Assembly: GCA_016716765.1 (NCBI GenBank)
Contig: JADJVA010000011.1
Span: 10,268 to 74,267 of the forward strand
Length of the DNA: 64,000 bases
Direction of reading: 5' to 3'
DNA from: Bdellovibrionales bacterium
GTDB taxonomy: Bacteria; Bdellovibrionota; Bdellovibrionia; Bdellovibrionales; UBA1609
The first letter of the stretch is position 1; every line of letters begins with the position of its first letter. Under the pieces are notes generated by a model that worked only from the letters and a program-made list of their open reading frames with translations, did no database searches and was not told where the DNA came from. Positions 1 to 9,858 of this stretch are shown here, piece by piece. A program made the position numbers and the translations under genes.

Positions 1-727
1 AAAATCGGCTCGTGCTCCGAGGCACGATTCACGAATACCTTTGGATTGTCAGAGGTGATTTTCCTTGGAACCCCACCAACCTCAAAGAGCATTGATTGGA
101 TCGCTTTCACCGTTGTCACAAAATCGCACTTGTCCATCACTCGAACCATCGTGTACCGACTGTGACCCAAAATCCCGATAAAGGCCCATATGGTACGTTT
201 GCGACCGTCCTGATCTATCACATCGAGAGCCTTCGCCCAGTCCACCTGCAAGCATTCCCCGGGGAGTGAATGATTTCAGGTGATGAGCCCCGAAGCAGAC
301 GGTCGGACTGAAAATGCTGCCTCTCAAGATAGCGGTAAAAACTTGCACGTGGAATCGACACCGGAATCTCTTCGAAGATTGTCTGTGGTGACCAACCTAG
401 ATGGAGTCGCTCCAAGATCCAATTCTTGTGCGGATCGAGCAGAGCGTCGGCTTCTGCTGGTTTCGACTTGCGGAGATCTATGATCGGAAAAAGGGCCTCC
501 GGATAATTCGGCAATTTCCTATCAGTCGACCGAAAGAGTTTTGGCTCTGTACTGATCTGTTCTAAGAATCCGTACTCCACCGCAAGGCCTCGGACCTTGA
601 TCACATAGCCTTTGCCTTTGGAGAGTTGATTGGAAATTTGCGAAGCCGATTGGCCCGCTCGAAACTGTTCGACAATTTTTCGATCCACCGTGATTCTCCC
701 TAAAATCGAGTTCTTTTTTCGCTTCAT
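1..727 (-). pseudogene. istA: IstA-like IS21 transposase, frameshifted and partial
   Basis: This is the N-terminal part of an IS21 transposase. The first 155 or so residues carry a helix-turn-helix region (AGQSASQISNQLSKG) and WSPQTIFEEI. The reading frame then breaks at the C4G4 run at 257-264. One added base there restores CLQVDWAKALDVIDQDGRKR, the start of the DDE domain with its first Asp (DWA), and further on SDNPKVF with the second Asp. The gene runs off the window at base 1. The break could be a true mutation or a homopolymer error. IstB is not in the window. Confidence 0.8.
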
Positions 728-801
728 GCTTCCTCCCTTTTAGGGGTCATTCTTGCATGAAGTTCAGGTGGATGTTTCTATGCCTAATTTTTAAGCATTT
801 G

Positions 802-890
802 ACCGGTCCAAGTATGTGAGATTTTGACCCCACATAACCGGTCCACTTGTGTGAGATTTGTCTGCGTCATACCGGTCCCGTTACGTGAGA
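802..890. repeat. IS21 terminal multiple repeats (3 copies)
   Basis: Three direct copies of ACCGGTCC followed by five or so bases and (T/C)GTGAGA begin at 802, 837 and 871. They lie between the istA start and the presumed IS end at 897. Repeated terminal sites of this kind bind the IstA transposase in IS21 elements. Confidence 0.75.
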
Positions 891-897
891 CGGGACA

Positions 898-2568
898 AAG
901 AGCGCTGATCCAGCAGATTTTTACGAGGAGATTTGGAACAAGACCAAACTTAAAAGCGGCTCTCACACTCTGACGTCGGATTGGCGATCCTACATTTACG
1001 ACGTAGCCTTTCAGGTTTATGTATGCCAGCAAGCTTTTCCTCAGTGGAGCGTAACACCCTTCCTGATATGTGCGGACAAATCTAAGCCGGCCTCCGTAAA
1101 CGGCCTCAATCAAAAATTTCTTCTTCGTCAGGCAGGTAGCCAGACAATCGTTGAAGTAGTCGGCGACGTTAGCCATGTAGCTCTTGGAGAAAAGGTTCTT
1201 TGCGAGCTGGATGTTACTGAGCCTGTAGATTTGATTCATCAGGGCGAAGAAGCATCGATCTTGCTCGACAGGCGCAAATTCAATGAAGGAGTCCTTTATT
1301 ACTCCCAAATCATCCACGCTGACGAACGCGCCAAGCCGAATCCTGGATCCCATTGCAAAAAGTGTGAATTTAGAACATCCGACCCAAATCTGAAAACTGG
1401 ATTTGCTGAATGTTGGAATCAGTCCTTTGGAATAAATCAGGAGCATACAAAAGAACCGTTCTCATTTGATGTATGGTTTTAACCAAGCGCCGACGAGCTT
1501 GTCGGAAAAAAGGTCTTCTTCATGAAAGACATCAGCCACGGCGACTTTCCAATTAAGCCCAGGGATGACGGTGAAGCCGGCCTCAGCCGCTCGCAAAGAC
1601 AATGGCTTCAAGTTGAAAAAGTTCAGAACGGCGATGAAAGTCCGTTTGTCGATGTTAACAATCTGTCGTTAGAGATGAAGAATTGGGATTATCCTCTTCA
1701 CTTCATCGATTTCGAAACTTCGACGGTAGCTATTCCGTTTCATGCTGGAAGGCGACCTTATGAGCAAATCGCGTTTCAGTTCTCACATCATCAGGTCAGT
1801 TCCACTGGGGCAATTGAGCACGCGGGACAGTACATAAACACCAGGCCTGGTGTCTTTCCAAATTTTGAGTTCTTGAGAAACTTGCGAAGCGAACTGGCGT
1901 CCGATGAGGGAACTATATTTCGGTATTCGAATCACGAGAATTCGGTGCTGTGCCAGATTTACGCCCAGCTTGATCGATCCGATGAGCCGGATAAACGTGA
2001 ACTCATGGCGTTCATCAAGACGATCACAAAGAAGAAAGAAGGCTCCGGGAAAAACGAGGTCGTTCTCTGGGAGGGTAGAAGGAACATGATTGACCTCTGC
2101 AAATTGGTTCAACGGTTCTATTATCATCCGAAGACCAATGGATCGAACTCGATCAAGCATGTCTTGCCCGCAGTTCTTTTCGATTCAGAATATTTGAGGT
2201 CAAAGTATTCCAAGGGAATCTACGGATCAGACCAGAACATGCGGTCTCTTAATTTTTCGAAGAAGACTTGGATCGAATATGATTCCAATGGCGGTGTCAT
2301 AGACCCATATAAGCAGCTTCCGCCGGTTTTTGACCAATACGACAAGGATACGTTGGATCTGTTGATGGAGGATGATGAACTCAGAAATGGCGGAGCAGCA
2401 ATGACAGCGTATGCCTATTTACCATTCACGCAAATGACAGACACAGAGCGAGAGAGAATTTCAGCAGCACTCCTGAAGTATTGTGAACTGGATACTTTTG
2501 CGATGGTGATGATTTTCGAACATTGGCAAAACTTGGTTCGGAAGTCAGGACTGGCGAAGGTTGGGTAA
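898..2568 (+). pseudogene. DUF2779/RecB-like nuclease, 5' truncated by IS21 and split by an in-frame stop
   Basis: From 898 a continuous frame encodes the end of a RecB/Cas4-like nuclease module: VEVVGDVSH, then ADERAKPNPGSHCKKCEFR with a Cys cluster as in iron-sulfur exonucleases, and a later Cys at FAECWNQ. TAA at 1480-1482 interrupts this frame. The same frame then continues as PSADELVGKKVFFMKDISHG and into a full DUF2779 region (HFIDFETSTVAIPFH; ELDTFAMVMIFEHW). The true gene therefore spans the stop, and its N-terminus is lost to the IS. A shorter 348-residue DUF2779 product could start at ATG 1522. DUF2779 proteins are predicted 3'-5' exonuclease-like (DEDD) proteins; FIDFETS fits the first motif. 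The gene ends 10 bp before the helicase start, so it belongs to the same operon. Confidence 0.75.
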
Positions 2569-2578
2569 AGGATCACTG

Positions 2579-5539
2579 ATGACACAAGAAGAGCAGGAAG
2601 CAAAAAGTTTCAACCGGTTGTCACCTCTCCAGATATTCTATTACACGCATTTATTGACCCTGAAGAAACCCAAGTGGAATCGAGAAACGATAGATCAGGC
2701 GGTCATAGAGGCCAAGGTGGACCTGAATCCACACCAGATTGAAGCAGCAACATTTGCATTCCGAAATCCGTTTTCCGGAGGAGTCATTCTTGCCGATGAA
2801 GTCGGTTTGGGAAAAACCATTGAGGCGGGGCTAATATTGTCTCAGCTATGGGCTGAGGGAAAGCGATCGTTCTTAATCGTTGCACCCAAGTCCCTTCGGC
2901 ATCAGTGGCAAGACGAACTGAGAAATCTGTTTTATATAGACAGTCAAATTATTGATACGAGTGCAATGCGAGCGTTGGAAAAGTCTGGCAGTGGTTCTCC
3001 CCTGAAGCAGAGGGAGAAAGTAATCATCACGAACGAACATTTTTTCAATCGATATTCTGATGCAATTCAAAACACGAAATGGGACCTCATCGTAATCGAC
3101 GAAGCTCACAAACTTAGAAATGTTTGGAAGCCAGCCAAAAAACAGGCGCAGAGAGCCAAGCTGATTCGTGAAACGATCAAACCGTTCAAAAAACTCCTTC
3201 TTACTGCGACCCCCATGCAAAACAACTTGATGGAACTCTATGGATTGACGTCCTTTATCGATGAAACCGTCTTGGGCACCCAGGAAAGCTTCCAACAGAC
3301 TTTTTACCGCATTCCTGAAGAGCATAGAGAGGAACGGCTTTCAGAGCTTAAGTACCGGATGAAGAGATTTTTTCATCGTGAACTCCGGCGAAACGTGAGC
3401 GACTTCATCCGATATACGAACCGGAACGCCGTCACTTTTGAATTCGATCCAGAGGACGAAGAAGAACAACTGAGAAAGGAATTCGAAGCCTATTTAAAGA
3501 GGGAAAATACGTATGGAATTCCCCCAATGGCGTCTCATCTTCTTAGGCTGATATACTGCAAGCTGCTGGCCAGCTCTTCTTTTGCTTTGAAAAATAGTCT
3601 TCTTGGAATTTACAAACGACTCGTAATCACCGCCGTTCAGGCAGACAACCAGCCTCTATTCGGTTCATTGATGTCACGGATCTCAAAGAAATTTACTTTA
3701 GAGAACGGCAAGAGGTCTCAGGAACTCGAAGATTTTGAACGACTTCTTTTCAAGAAAATCAGATCGAAGAGTTATGCGGGACTGCGTGAGGCTGTGTTCG
3801 ACTCCGAACTGGTCGACCTTGCCGACAAGGAAGGCGAACTTTTAGAAAACTATGATGAGGACGATTTCGAGAAAGAAGATGCTCCAGATTCCGTCGAGGT
3901 TGGTGATCGAATTGTTTCTGAAGCCGATGAAATTCTAAACTTCATTTCGTTGACCAGAAAAATAAGAGAGAACACAAAGGGCCACGCTCTAAAGGCCGCA
4001 ATCGAGCAACAGTTTGAAAAGGCAAAGACTGAAGGATGGCCGCAGAAGGCTGTCATTTTTACCGAATTCAAAACGACCCAACAATACGTGATCAATGTTC
4101 TAGAGCAGATGGGAATGACACTAGATAGCGACATTGTAGTATTCAATGGAAGCGTTGGCGATGCCGAAAGCCGACGGAGACTCGTCAACGAGTTTCGAGA
4201 TTCAAAAAAGATCTTTCTCACCACTGAGGCCGGAGCTGAGGGACTCAATCTCCAATTCTGCAATTTGATCGTGAATTACGACCTTCCGTGGAATCCACAG
4301 CGTATCGAGCAACGGATTGGCAGATGTCACAGATATGGCCAAGAGCTGGACGTTGTGGTCGTGAATTTCATTAACAAGAAGAATCACGCAGACCGCCGGG
4401 TTCTAGAATTGCTGGGTGAGAAGTTCAAACTTTTTGAAGGCGCATTTGGTGCTTCTGACGAAGTACTCGGAGCCATTCAGTCCGGTAACGACATAGAGAA
4501 GGAAATTCTAAAAATTTATCTTGGCTGCCGCACTGAAGAAGAAATCAACGCAAGATTCGAGGAGATGTTCAAAACGAACTGGGATCAGATCGACGCCCGG
4601 TTGCAGGGTGCTAGAGACAAGCTGATTAATGAATTTGATGAAGATGTTCGGAAGAAGCTCAAAGACCTTCACGATCAGGCAAAGTCGCAGATTACCGGAA
4701 AGCAGGCCATCGTGCGGGACTGCGTACTTTCAGCGCTCGACCAAAGCGTATTTAGTTATAAAGATGGGGTGCTTGATCTGAGATCTAGATCGCTCAGTCT
4801 TGACTCAGGTATACCGTATACGTTCAGTAAAGATCGCCAGAGTACAGCTGAGTTAGTTCATTCTAACCATACCTCTTTTAGATCCTTGCTCCCGTCTGGA
4901 GAGTTCACCGGCCACGTGTGCTTCAAGCTCTCCGGACGTCATAAAATTTCTCTAATTGATGGACTTAAAGGAAGGCAGGGGCAGTTTGCTATTTACAAAC
5001 TCGCTCTGAGTGGGATTGATTCCTTTGAGGCCATCGTCCCGATTTTTCAATTATCGGCGGGATCTTTTTTGTCTGATGAAGAGGCTCATAAACTGCTTAC
5101 TGTTACCAGTGATTCTCGACCAAGCCTTTCGCTAGGGAATGGTAAGATTGAATATGCCGACGAACTTGAATCGAGGATTAGTGTATTTAAGAGAGCATTA
5201 GTTGAGCACTCCGAGGACCTTTACCACGAGGAAATAGAAAAGATTGAAGGCTATTTCGACGATTTGGAAGTTCAGAAGCGGTATGAAAAAGAGGCTCTTC
5301 AAAAGCAGATCGAAGAGATCAAACAGGAGCGTCGAAAGCTGCCCCTAAACGCACAGCGCGATCTAAATCAAAAAATTTCTAGACTAAAAGACAAGCAGGT
5401 TCAGCTGGACCAAGAAATAGCTGAGTTAAGTCTAGCAGCGCAAGAGAAGCAAAAACAGTTGGTTGAAGATTTGGACTCCAAGATCAACATCCAGCTTGAA
5501 ACTCGACTACTTGCCAGCGGCACCTGCGAAGTTTTGTGA
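2579..5539 (+). CDS. SNF2/RapA-type DEAD-like helicase
   Basis: A superfamily 2 helicase of about 986 residues. It has a Q-motif-like LNPHQIEAA, Walker A DEVGLGKT near residue 78, a DEAH box (VIDEAHKLRN) near 173 and TATPMQ (motif III). The C-terminal helicase domain carries TTEAGAEGLNLQFCN and QRIEQRIGRCHRYGQ (motifs V and VI) near residue 570. About 200 residues of charged coiled coil close the protein. I choose ATG 2579, preceded by AAAGGA, over the TTG 18 bases upstream. The protein resembles the SNF2 helicases found in anti-phage clusters (DrmD of class 1 DISARM is one such family) and the RNA polymerase recycling factor RapA. The adjoining methylase and DUF2779 nuclease favour a defence role. 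Confidence 0.9.
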   Translation: MTQEEQEAKSFNRLSPLQIFYYTHLLTLKKPKWNRETIDQAVIEAKVDLNPHQIEAATFAFRNPFSGGVILADEVGLGKTIEAGLILSQLWAEGKRSFLIVAPKSLRHQWQDELRNLFYIDSQIIDTSAMRALEKSGSGSPLKQREKVIITNEHFFNRYSDAIQNTKWDLIVIDEAHKLRNVWKPAKKQAQRAKLIRETIKPFKKLLLTATPMQNNLMELYGLTSFIDETVLGTQESFQQTFYRIPEEHREERLSELKYRMKRFFHRELRRNVSDFIRYTNRNAVTFEFDPEDEEEQLRKEFEAYLKRENTYGIPPMASHLLRLIYCKLLASSSFALKNSLLGIYKRLVITAVQADNQPLFGSLMSRISKKFTLENGKRSQELEDFERLLFKKIRSKSYAGLREAVFDSELVDLADKEGELLENYDEDDFEKEDAPDSVEVGDRIVSEADEILNFISLTRKIRENTKGHALKAAIEQQFEKAKTEGWPQKAVIFTEFKTTQQYVINVLEQMGMTLDSDIVVFNGSVGDAESRRRLVNEFRDSKKIFLTTEAGAEGLNLQFCNLIVNYDLPWNPQRIEQRIGRCHRYGQELDVVVVNFINKKNHADRRVLELLGEKFKLFEGAFGASDEVLGAIQSGNDIEKEILKIYLGCRTEEEINARFEEMFKTNWDQIDARLQGARDKLINEFDEDVRKKLKDLHDQAKSQITGKQAIVRDCVLSALDQSVFSYKDGVLDLRSRSLSLDSGIPYTFSKDRQSTAELVHSNHTSFRSLLPSGEFTGHVCFKLSGRHKISLIDGLKGRQGQFAIYKLALSGIDSFEAIVPIFQLSAGSFLSDEEAHKLLTVTSDSRPSLSLGNGKIEYADELESRISVFKRALVEHSEDLYHEEIEKIEGYFDDLEVQKRYEKEALQKQIEEIKQERRKLPLNAQRDLNQKISRLKDKQVQLDQEIAELSLAAQEKQKQLVEDLDSKINIQLETRLLASGTCEVL

Positions 5540-5620
5540 CCGTTGGCACTTGCTGAATGTATCAAGTTGTAACAAATACTAACCGATGAAGACTCAGCCA
5601 TTGAATTCATGGAGGAGTCT

Positions 5621-5887
5621 ATGGTCGGCATTATTTTATGGTGGGACTCGCGCCACCTTGAGGGTGTAATTAAAGGTGAGGACGGCAAGCGCTACTATTT
5701 CAACAGTAGCGTAGTTAAGAGAATTCCACCCAAGTCAAAAATCCGTGACTCCCAGGTGGTCACGTTTCTCCAGAACATTCACATCAAGCACGCCCTCTGC
5801 GCGGACGCTGTTGTGGTTCTTTCGATGACTCAACAAAACTCGCTGAAAGCAAAAATCGCTCGGCTCTCTGAAGATGTGGAGACGTAA
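5621..5887 (+). CDS. small cold-shock-domain-like protein
   Basis: A protein of 88 residues with a cold-shock/OB-fold pattern: GIILWWDSRHLEGVIKGEDG, then RYYFNSSVV, and QVVTFLQN. Spacing matches the GxVKWF...GFI...DG...FVHxS plan, although the usual RNP aromatic residues are only partly kept. ATG 5621 is chosen because GGAGGAG lies just upstream. The gene sits 81 bases after the helicase and ends 3 bases before the methylase start, so it is part of the operon. A nucleic-acid-binding subunit is an inference. A free-standing CSD gene between a helicase and a methylase is unusual. Confidence 0.7.
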   Translation: MVGIILWWDSRHLEGVIKGEDGKRYYFNSSVVKRIPPKSKIRDSQVVTFLQNIHIKHALCADAVVVLSMTQQNSLKAKIARLSEDVET

Positions 5888-5890
5888 GCG

Positions 5891-8800
5891 ATGAAGGGAA
5901 ATATTCGTCCGGACACATCTAGTCTGCTTTATACAAACCAGGGACTTTTCTCAGACAACTTCTTAGAAAATCGGCTCCTAAATTCTGATGAGTATGACAA
6001 CGATCAAATCTTTCAACATTGGGAACAGAACGGCTCGAAAGAGTATGAAAGTCTGTATGCTTGGATGCTTGAAAAGTGGAAGCACGAACACGACGAAATG
6101 CAGGATCTTTCAGAGGCTCAACTTGAGGAAGTTTGGATTAGACCAATACTTGAGAGGCTGGGCTGGACATTCGAAGTTCAAAAGCGAAGTGAAAAACGAG
6201 GGCAGGTCCAGATCCCTGACTATGTTCTTTTTGACAGCGCAAACTCATTGAGGAACGCGCGAGCGTCTAAAGATAGATTTTTCGATTTTTCTCTGGCCGT
6301 CGCGGACGCGAAAAAGATGGGAACCAGCCTAGATGGATCAAAGTCGATCAAAGGCAATCCAAGCCATCAAATCATTCGATACTTGGTGGATGCAAAGAAA
6401 GAGTGGGGAATCCTTACAGACGGACAGTATTGGAGACTCTATTCTTTGAAGCCCGATTCTCGCCACTTAACATTCTTCGAAGTGGATTGCGCAAGATTCC
6501 TCTGTGAGCGAGATGATACAGCATTTAACTTTTTCTACGCTTTCTTTCGGAAAGACGCGTTCGTCCCCGATTCCACCTCTAAACAATCATTTCTTGATGT
6601 CATATTTGAACAGGGCGAACTCTATGCGGAGAAAATTGAATCATCGCTCAAGAAAAGAGCCTTTCGAATAGTGGAAGGAATTGCAAAGGGCTTTCTTTCG
6701 AAGGAGAAGACGCCCTCGGACAAAGAGCTAGAATCTGCATACGAAAAAAGTCTATCTCTCCTTTTTCGGCTTATGTTTATTCTCAACTGTGAATCTAAAC
6801 GTCTGTTGGATGTAAATGAGTTGTCAGCATATTTTCCTCATTCTCTTAGAAGAATATCGATCGATATTAAGAGAGATTTTGAAATCGGTCGGAAGCCTGG
6901 ATCAACCGCAAGAACGTTTCACGATGTAGTTAACCTGTTCGGCATTTTGAAATCTGGCGACGAGAGAATTGGTATTCATGGGTTTGGGGAGGAAGTGTTT
7001 CCTGGCGAATTGATTAAATATTTTGAGAAGCACCCCATTCCGGACTATCTCATGCACGATATTCTTCTGGATCTCGCATGTGCGGTGGACAGTGAGGATG
7101 GCGGACTAAAGTTTATTGACTATAAAAAGCTGGCTGAAGACCACTTGGGTTCGATTTTTGAAGGCCTCCTTGAATTCCGTTTCGTGCGAAATGAGGAAAA
7201 GGATCTATTAGTTATCGATGGCGAGGTCATTCCGCTAAGCGATGCCACTAAACGCCAGAGTGAAGCCGCTGGATCTTACAAGGTCAAAAAGGGTGATCTA
7301 TATCTAAAGAACGATTCATTGGAACGGAAGGCGAGCGGAGCGTACTACACCCCAAAAGAGGCGGTCCGGTTCATAGTAAGAAACGTGATTTCGGAAGTGA
7401 TGAAAGACGTTGAGCCAAGCAAGCTATCAGAGTTGAGGTTCTTGGATCCTGCTATGGGTTCTGGTCACTTTCTCTTAGGGGTAGTTCGGGAGTTGGAGAG
7501 TTGGTATGTCAATTCTCAGTTTGAGGAGAGCGGGAGCGAGGGCTCGTTAGGCAACGACAACGTGCGATGGGAAATCATGCACAACTGCATTTACGGTGTG
7601 GACTTAAACCCAATTGCCGTGGAGCTTGCAAAGTTTTCTCTCTGGATTTACTCGGCGACAAGGGATAAGGAGCTTGAGCCACTTAATGACCAATTCCTGC
7701 GTGGCAACACGTTGTCCGGCGAAGTTTCTCCCAAGTCTTTCAAGATCGATCATTTCGATGCGATCGTAGGCAATCCGCCCTACTCTGGTATTTCTCAAAA
7801 TAAAAATGAATTCATTGAGCATCTTCTCAAAGGACGCCACAAAGGGAAGTCCTGCGCAAATTACTATGAAATTGATGGCAAACCCCTCAACGAGAAGAAG
7901 GTGTGGCTGCAAGATGACTACGTAAAATTCATTCGGTGGTGCCAACTCCAGAGCGAATTGGGTCAGGTCTCACACGTGGCCATGCTTACAAACCACAGTT
8001 TCATCGACAATCCGACCTTTCGAGGTATGAGACAGCAATTGCTGAAAGACTTTTCTGTAACTGTTCTAGAGTTGAACGGAAGCGTAAAGAAGCCAAAGTC
8101 TTCTGAGAATGGAAAAGACGAAAACATTTTCGATATTCAGCAAGGTGTATCAATAATCTTCATGTCCTCGAACAGTAAGAAGCCAGGAAATAATATTAGA
8201 TATTTCGAGTTAATAGGACCGAGGAAGTACAAGAAGGAATGGCTGTCTGCGAAGACTATTGATTCAACAAAGTGGAGGACTGTTAAGGGTGAATCCCCTT
8301 ACTATTTTTTCAATCCAAACGAGTTCGACTCCAAAAGCGCCTATAGTAAGTGGCTCTCCATCACGGATCTTTTCAAAAAATACTCCACCGGAATTGTCAC
8401 AGCACGAGACAAGATAGTTTACGATTTTGACGAAAGCACGCTCGTCGAGAAAATCGATGAGTTTAGAACCGGAAAACAATCGGACGATTTTCTTCGGAAG
8501 AAGTATTTCGGAAAAAAGAAGGCAAAGAAGTACCTTGTTGGCGACACGCGTGGCTGGAAACTAAAAGATGCGAGGGCTGCTCTCGCTAGCGATAAAATTT
8601 GGAAGAAACGTATCGCGCTTGCGGACTATCGTCCGTTCGATCAAAGATACCTTTATTATTCAGATAACATGGTTGATTGGCCAAGAACTGAAATAATGAA
8701 AGAAATGGACTCCGTGAAGAATAGCGGGATCTATACATGCCGTCAGACTGTCGACGAAAATTGGTCTCACGTCCTTCCTACTTCTCGGCTTGTCGATGAT

Positions 8801-9448
8801 TGCTTTGTTTCAAATAAAACTAAAGAGCGTGGTTACCTCTTCCCTGCAATAGTTGAAGGAAAGTCTAATGTCTCTGAGCGTTTCATTAAGAATCTGAAGT
8901 CGATTGGAGTAAAGATCAACGACTCAATGGATGGCAAGGATTCGTATACGAGTCATGATGTAGTTTTCTACGCTCTGGCCATTCTGTTTTCCGACTGGTA
9001 CCAAAAAAGTTTTGCCCCAAATCTGAAAGTTGAGTTTCCTCGGCTTCCGCTGCCTAGTAGCGAAAAGGCCTTTAAGAAGATCAGTGTGATTGGCCAAAAG
9101 GTCTTCAATGCCTACACTCTTCAGCGACCGTTCGAAGCTCCCGTGAAGTTAAAGACAAGCGGCAGCAATCTAGTATCAAAAATCGAATTTGAAGAAAATG
9201 GATCTAAAGTCCTGGTTTGGATAAACGAGAAACAGTACTTCGACCTCAGCCCAACCGTTTGGGATTTCTCTGTGGGCGCCTACCAGATTTGTCAAAAATG
9301 GCTCAAAGATCGCAAGGGACGGAAATTGTCGTCATTCGATATTGAACATTACAACAAGGTCATTGCTGCAATTGGTGAGCTTGTTAAGTTGAAGGCTCAA
9401 CTCGCAACTGAAATTGATGAAGGTGACTTCAGCGTACAAGTGGCATAG
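5891..9448 (+). CDS. Eco57I-type N6-adenine DNA methylase with N-terminal nuclease-like region (type IIG-like)
   Basis: A protein of 1185 residues. Near residue 517 FLDPAMGSGHFLLG is the SAM-binding motif I, and near 626 DAIVGNPPYSG is the catalytic NPPY motif of adenine-N6 methylases (Eco57I/PglX type). Residues 105-145 hold PDYVLF and, after a gap, AVADAKKMG, a possible PD-D/ExK nuclease signature with Asp-Ala-Lys in place of Glu-x-Lys. ERKASGAYYTPKEAVRFIV precedes motif I, as in other Eco57I-type enzymes. The C-terminal 350 residues probably hold target recognition. It starts 3 bases after the CSD gene. It may act as a type IIG enzyme or as the modification arm of a helicase-driven system such as DISARM. 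No drmA, drmB or drmC gene is present. Confidence 0.9.
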   Translation: MKGNIRPDTSSLLYTNQGLFSDNFLENRLLNSDEYDNDQIFQHWEQNGSKEYESLYAWMLEKWKHEHDEMQDLSEAQLEEVWIRPILERLGWTFEVQKRSEKRGQVQIPDYVLFDSANSLRNARASKDRFFDFSLAVADAKKMGTSLDGSKSIKGNPSHQIIRYLVDAKKEWGILTDGQYWRLYSLKPDSRHLTFFEVDCARFLCERDDTAFNFFYAFFRKDAFVPDSTSKQSFLDVIFEQGELYAEKIESSLKKRAFRIVEGIAKGFLSKEKTPSDKELESAYEKSLSLLFRLMFILNCESKRLLDVNELSAYFPHSLRRISIDIKRDFEIGRKPGSTARTFHDVVNLFGILKSGDERIGIHGFGEEVFPGELIKYFEKHPIPDYLMHDILLDLACAVDSEDGGLKFIDYKKLAEDHLGSIFEGLLEFRFVRNEEKDLLVIDGEVIPLSDATKRQSEAAGSYKVKKGDLYLKNDSLERKASGAYYTPKEAVRFIVRNVISEVMKDVEPSKLSELRFLDPAMGSGHFLLGVVRELESWYVNSQFEESGSEGSLGNDNVRWEIMHNCIYGVDLNPIAVELAKFSLWIYSATRDKELEPLNDQFLRGNTLSGEVSPKSFKIDHFDAIVGNPPYSGISQNKNEFIEHLLKGRHKGKSCANYYEIDGKPLNEKKVWLQDDYVKFIRWCQLQSELGQVSHVAMLTNHSFIDNPTFRGMRQQLLKDFSVTVLELNGSVKKPKSSENGKDENIFDIQQGVSIIFMSSNSKKPGNNIRYFELIGPRKYKKEWLSAKTIDSTKWRTVKGESPYYFFNPNEFDSKSAYSKWLSITDLFKKYSTGIVTARDKIVYDFDESTLVEKIDEFRTGKQSDDFLRKKYFGKKKAKKYLVGDTRGWKLKDARAALASDKIWKKRIALADYRPFDQRYLYYSDNMVDWPRTEIMKEMDSVKNSGIYTCRQTVDENWSHVLPTSRLVDDCFVSNKTKERGYLFPAIVEGKSNVSERFIKNLKSIGVKINDSMDGKDSYTSHDVVFYALAILFSDWYQKSFAPNLKVEFPRLPLPSSEKAFKKISVIGQKVFNAYTLQRPFEAPVKLKTSGSNLVSKIEFEENGSKVLVWINEKQYFDLSPTVWDFSVGAYQICQKWLKDRKGRKLSSFDIEHYNKVIAAIGELVKLKAQLATEIDEGDFSVQVA

Positions 9449-9453
9449 CTGCC

Positions 9454-9858
9454 TCAAAGTTTCAGGCAGTCCTTTGTAAAAACAATGCCTTTTCTGGCTG
9501 GAGCATCCATAGGCTTCTCAAATAGTCTTACTTTTTTGACTGGCCATGCCCAGACTTCTTTACGCTGTGAGTACGAAAAAAGCGGGTGGGTAGCTTCGAC
9601 AAGGTGATGTCGGTAGTCTGCTTTCCAGGACGAGAGCGACGTGTAGCGATAACTTTCTCCAAACTTTACCAAACCAATTATCCGAGCAACAGAAGACGGA
9701 GCACGCCCCGAACTTCCAGGCGTCTCTACAACTGCAAGATACTGATCTATATAGTGACGAGGAATTTCACAAGATCTTGTTTCAATCGTTTTTTTGCCGC
9801 TTGGAATTAGCTCGCTCCACGGCCACTGAATATTGATACCAGAAAATTGTTTGCCCAT
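9454..9858 (-). CDS. ASCH-domain protein
   Basis: A protein of 134 residues that begins with GINIQWPWSELIPSGKKTIE and then TRS, the N-terminal signature of ASCH domains (usually LSI.QPWAELI..GKKT.E.R). ASCH domains have a PUA-like fold and are thought to bind RNA or modified nucleobases. The gene overlaps the stop of the radical SAM gene by one base (TGATG) and converges on the methylase with 5 bases between stops. A link to the methylase cluster is inferred from position only. Confidence 0.75.
   Translation of the reverse strand: MGKQFSGINIQWPWSELIPSGKKTIETRSCEIPRHYIDQYLAVVETPGSSGRAPSSVARIIGLVKFGESYRYTSLSSWKADYRHHLVEATHPLFSYSQRKEVWAWPVKKVRLFEKPMDAPARKGIVFTKDCLKL

Larger units (their letters stand above)
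1..897 (-). mobile_element. IS21-family element, partial (left edge of window)
   Basis: The istA end of an IS21-like element, cut by the window edge. Upstream of istA lie three copies of an ACCGGTCC-N5-TGTGAGA-type repeat, the multiple terminal transposase-binding repeats typical of IS21 ends. The last copy runs into ACGGGACA, and the CA at 896-897 is the likely outer end. DNA from 898 on is coding sequence of a DUF2779/nuclease gene, so the element appears to have inserted into that gene. The target duplication cannot be checked because the other end is outside the window. Confidence 0.8.

Noticed and set aside
784..1446. 220-aa open frame on the minus strand
   Set aside because: It is the antisense of the DUF2779/RecB-like coding region, which has a Cys cluster and a clear continuation beyond the stop.
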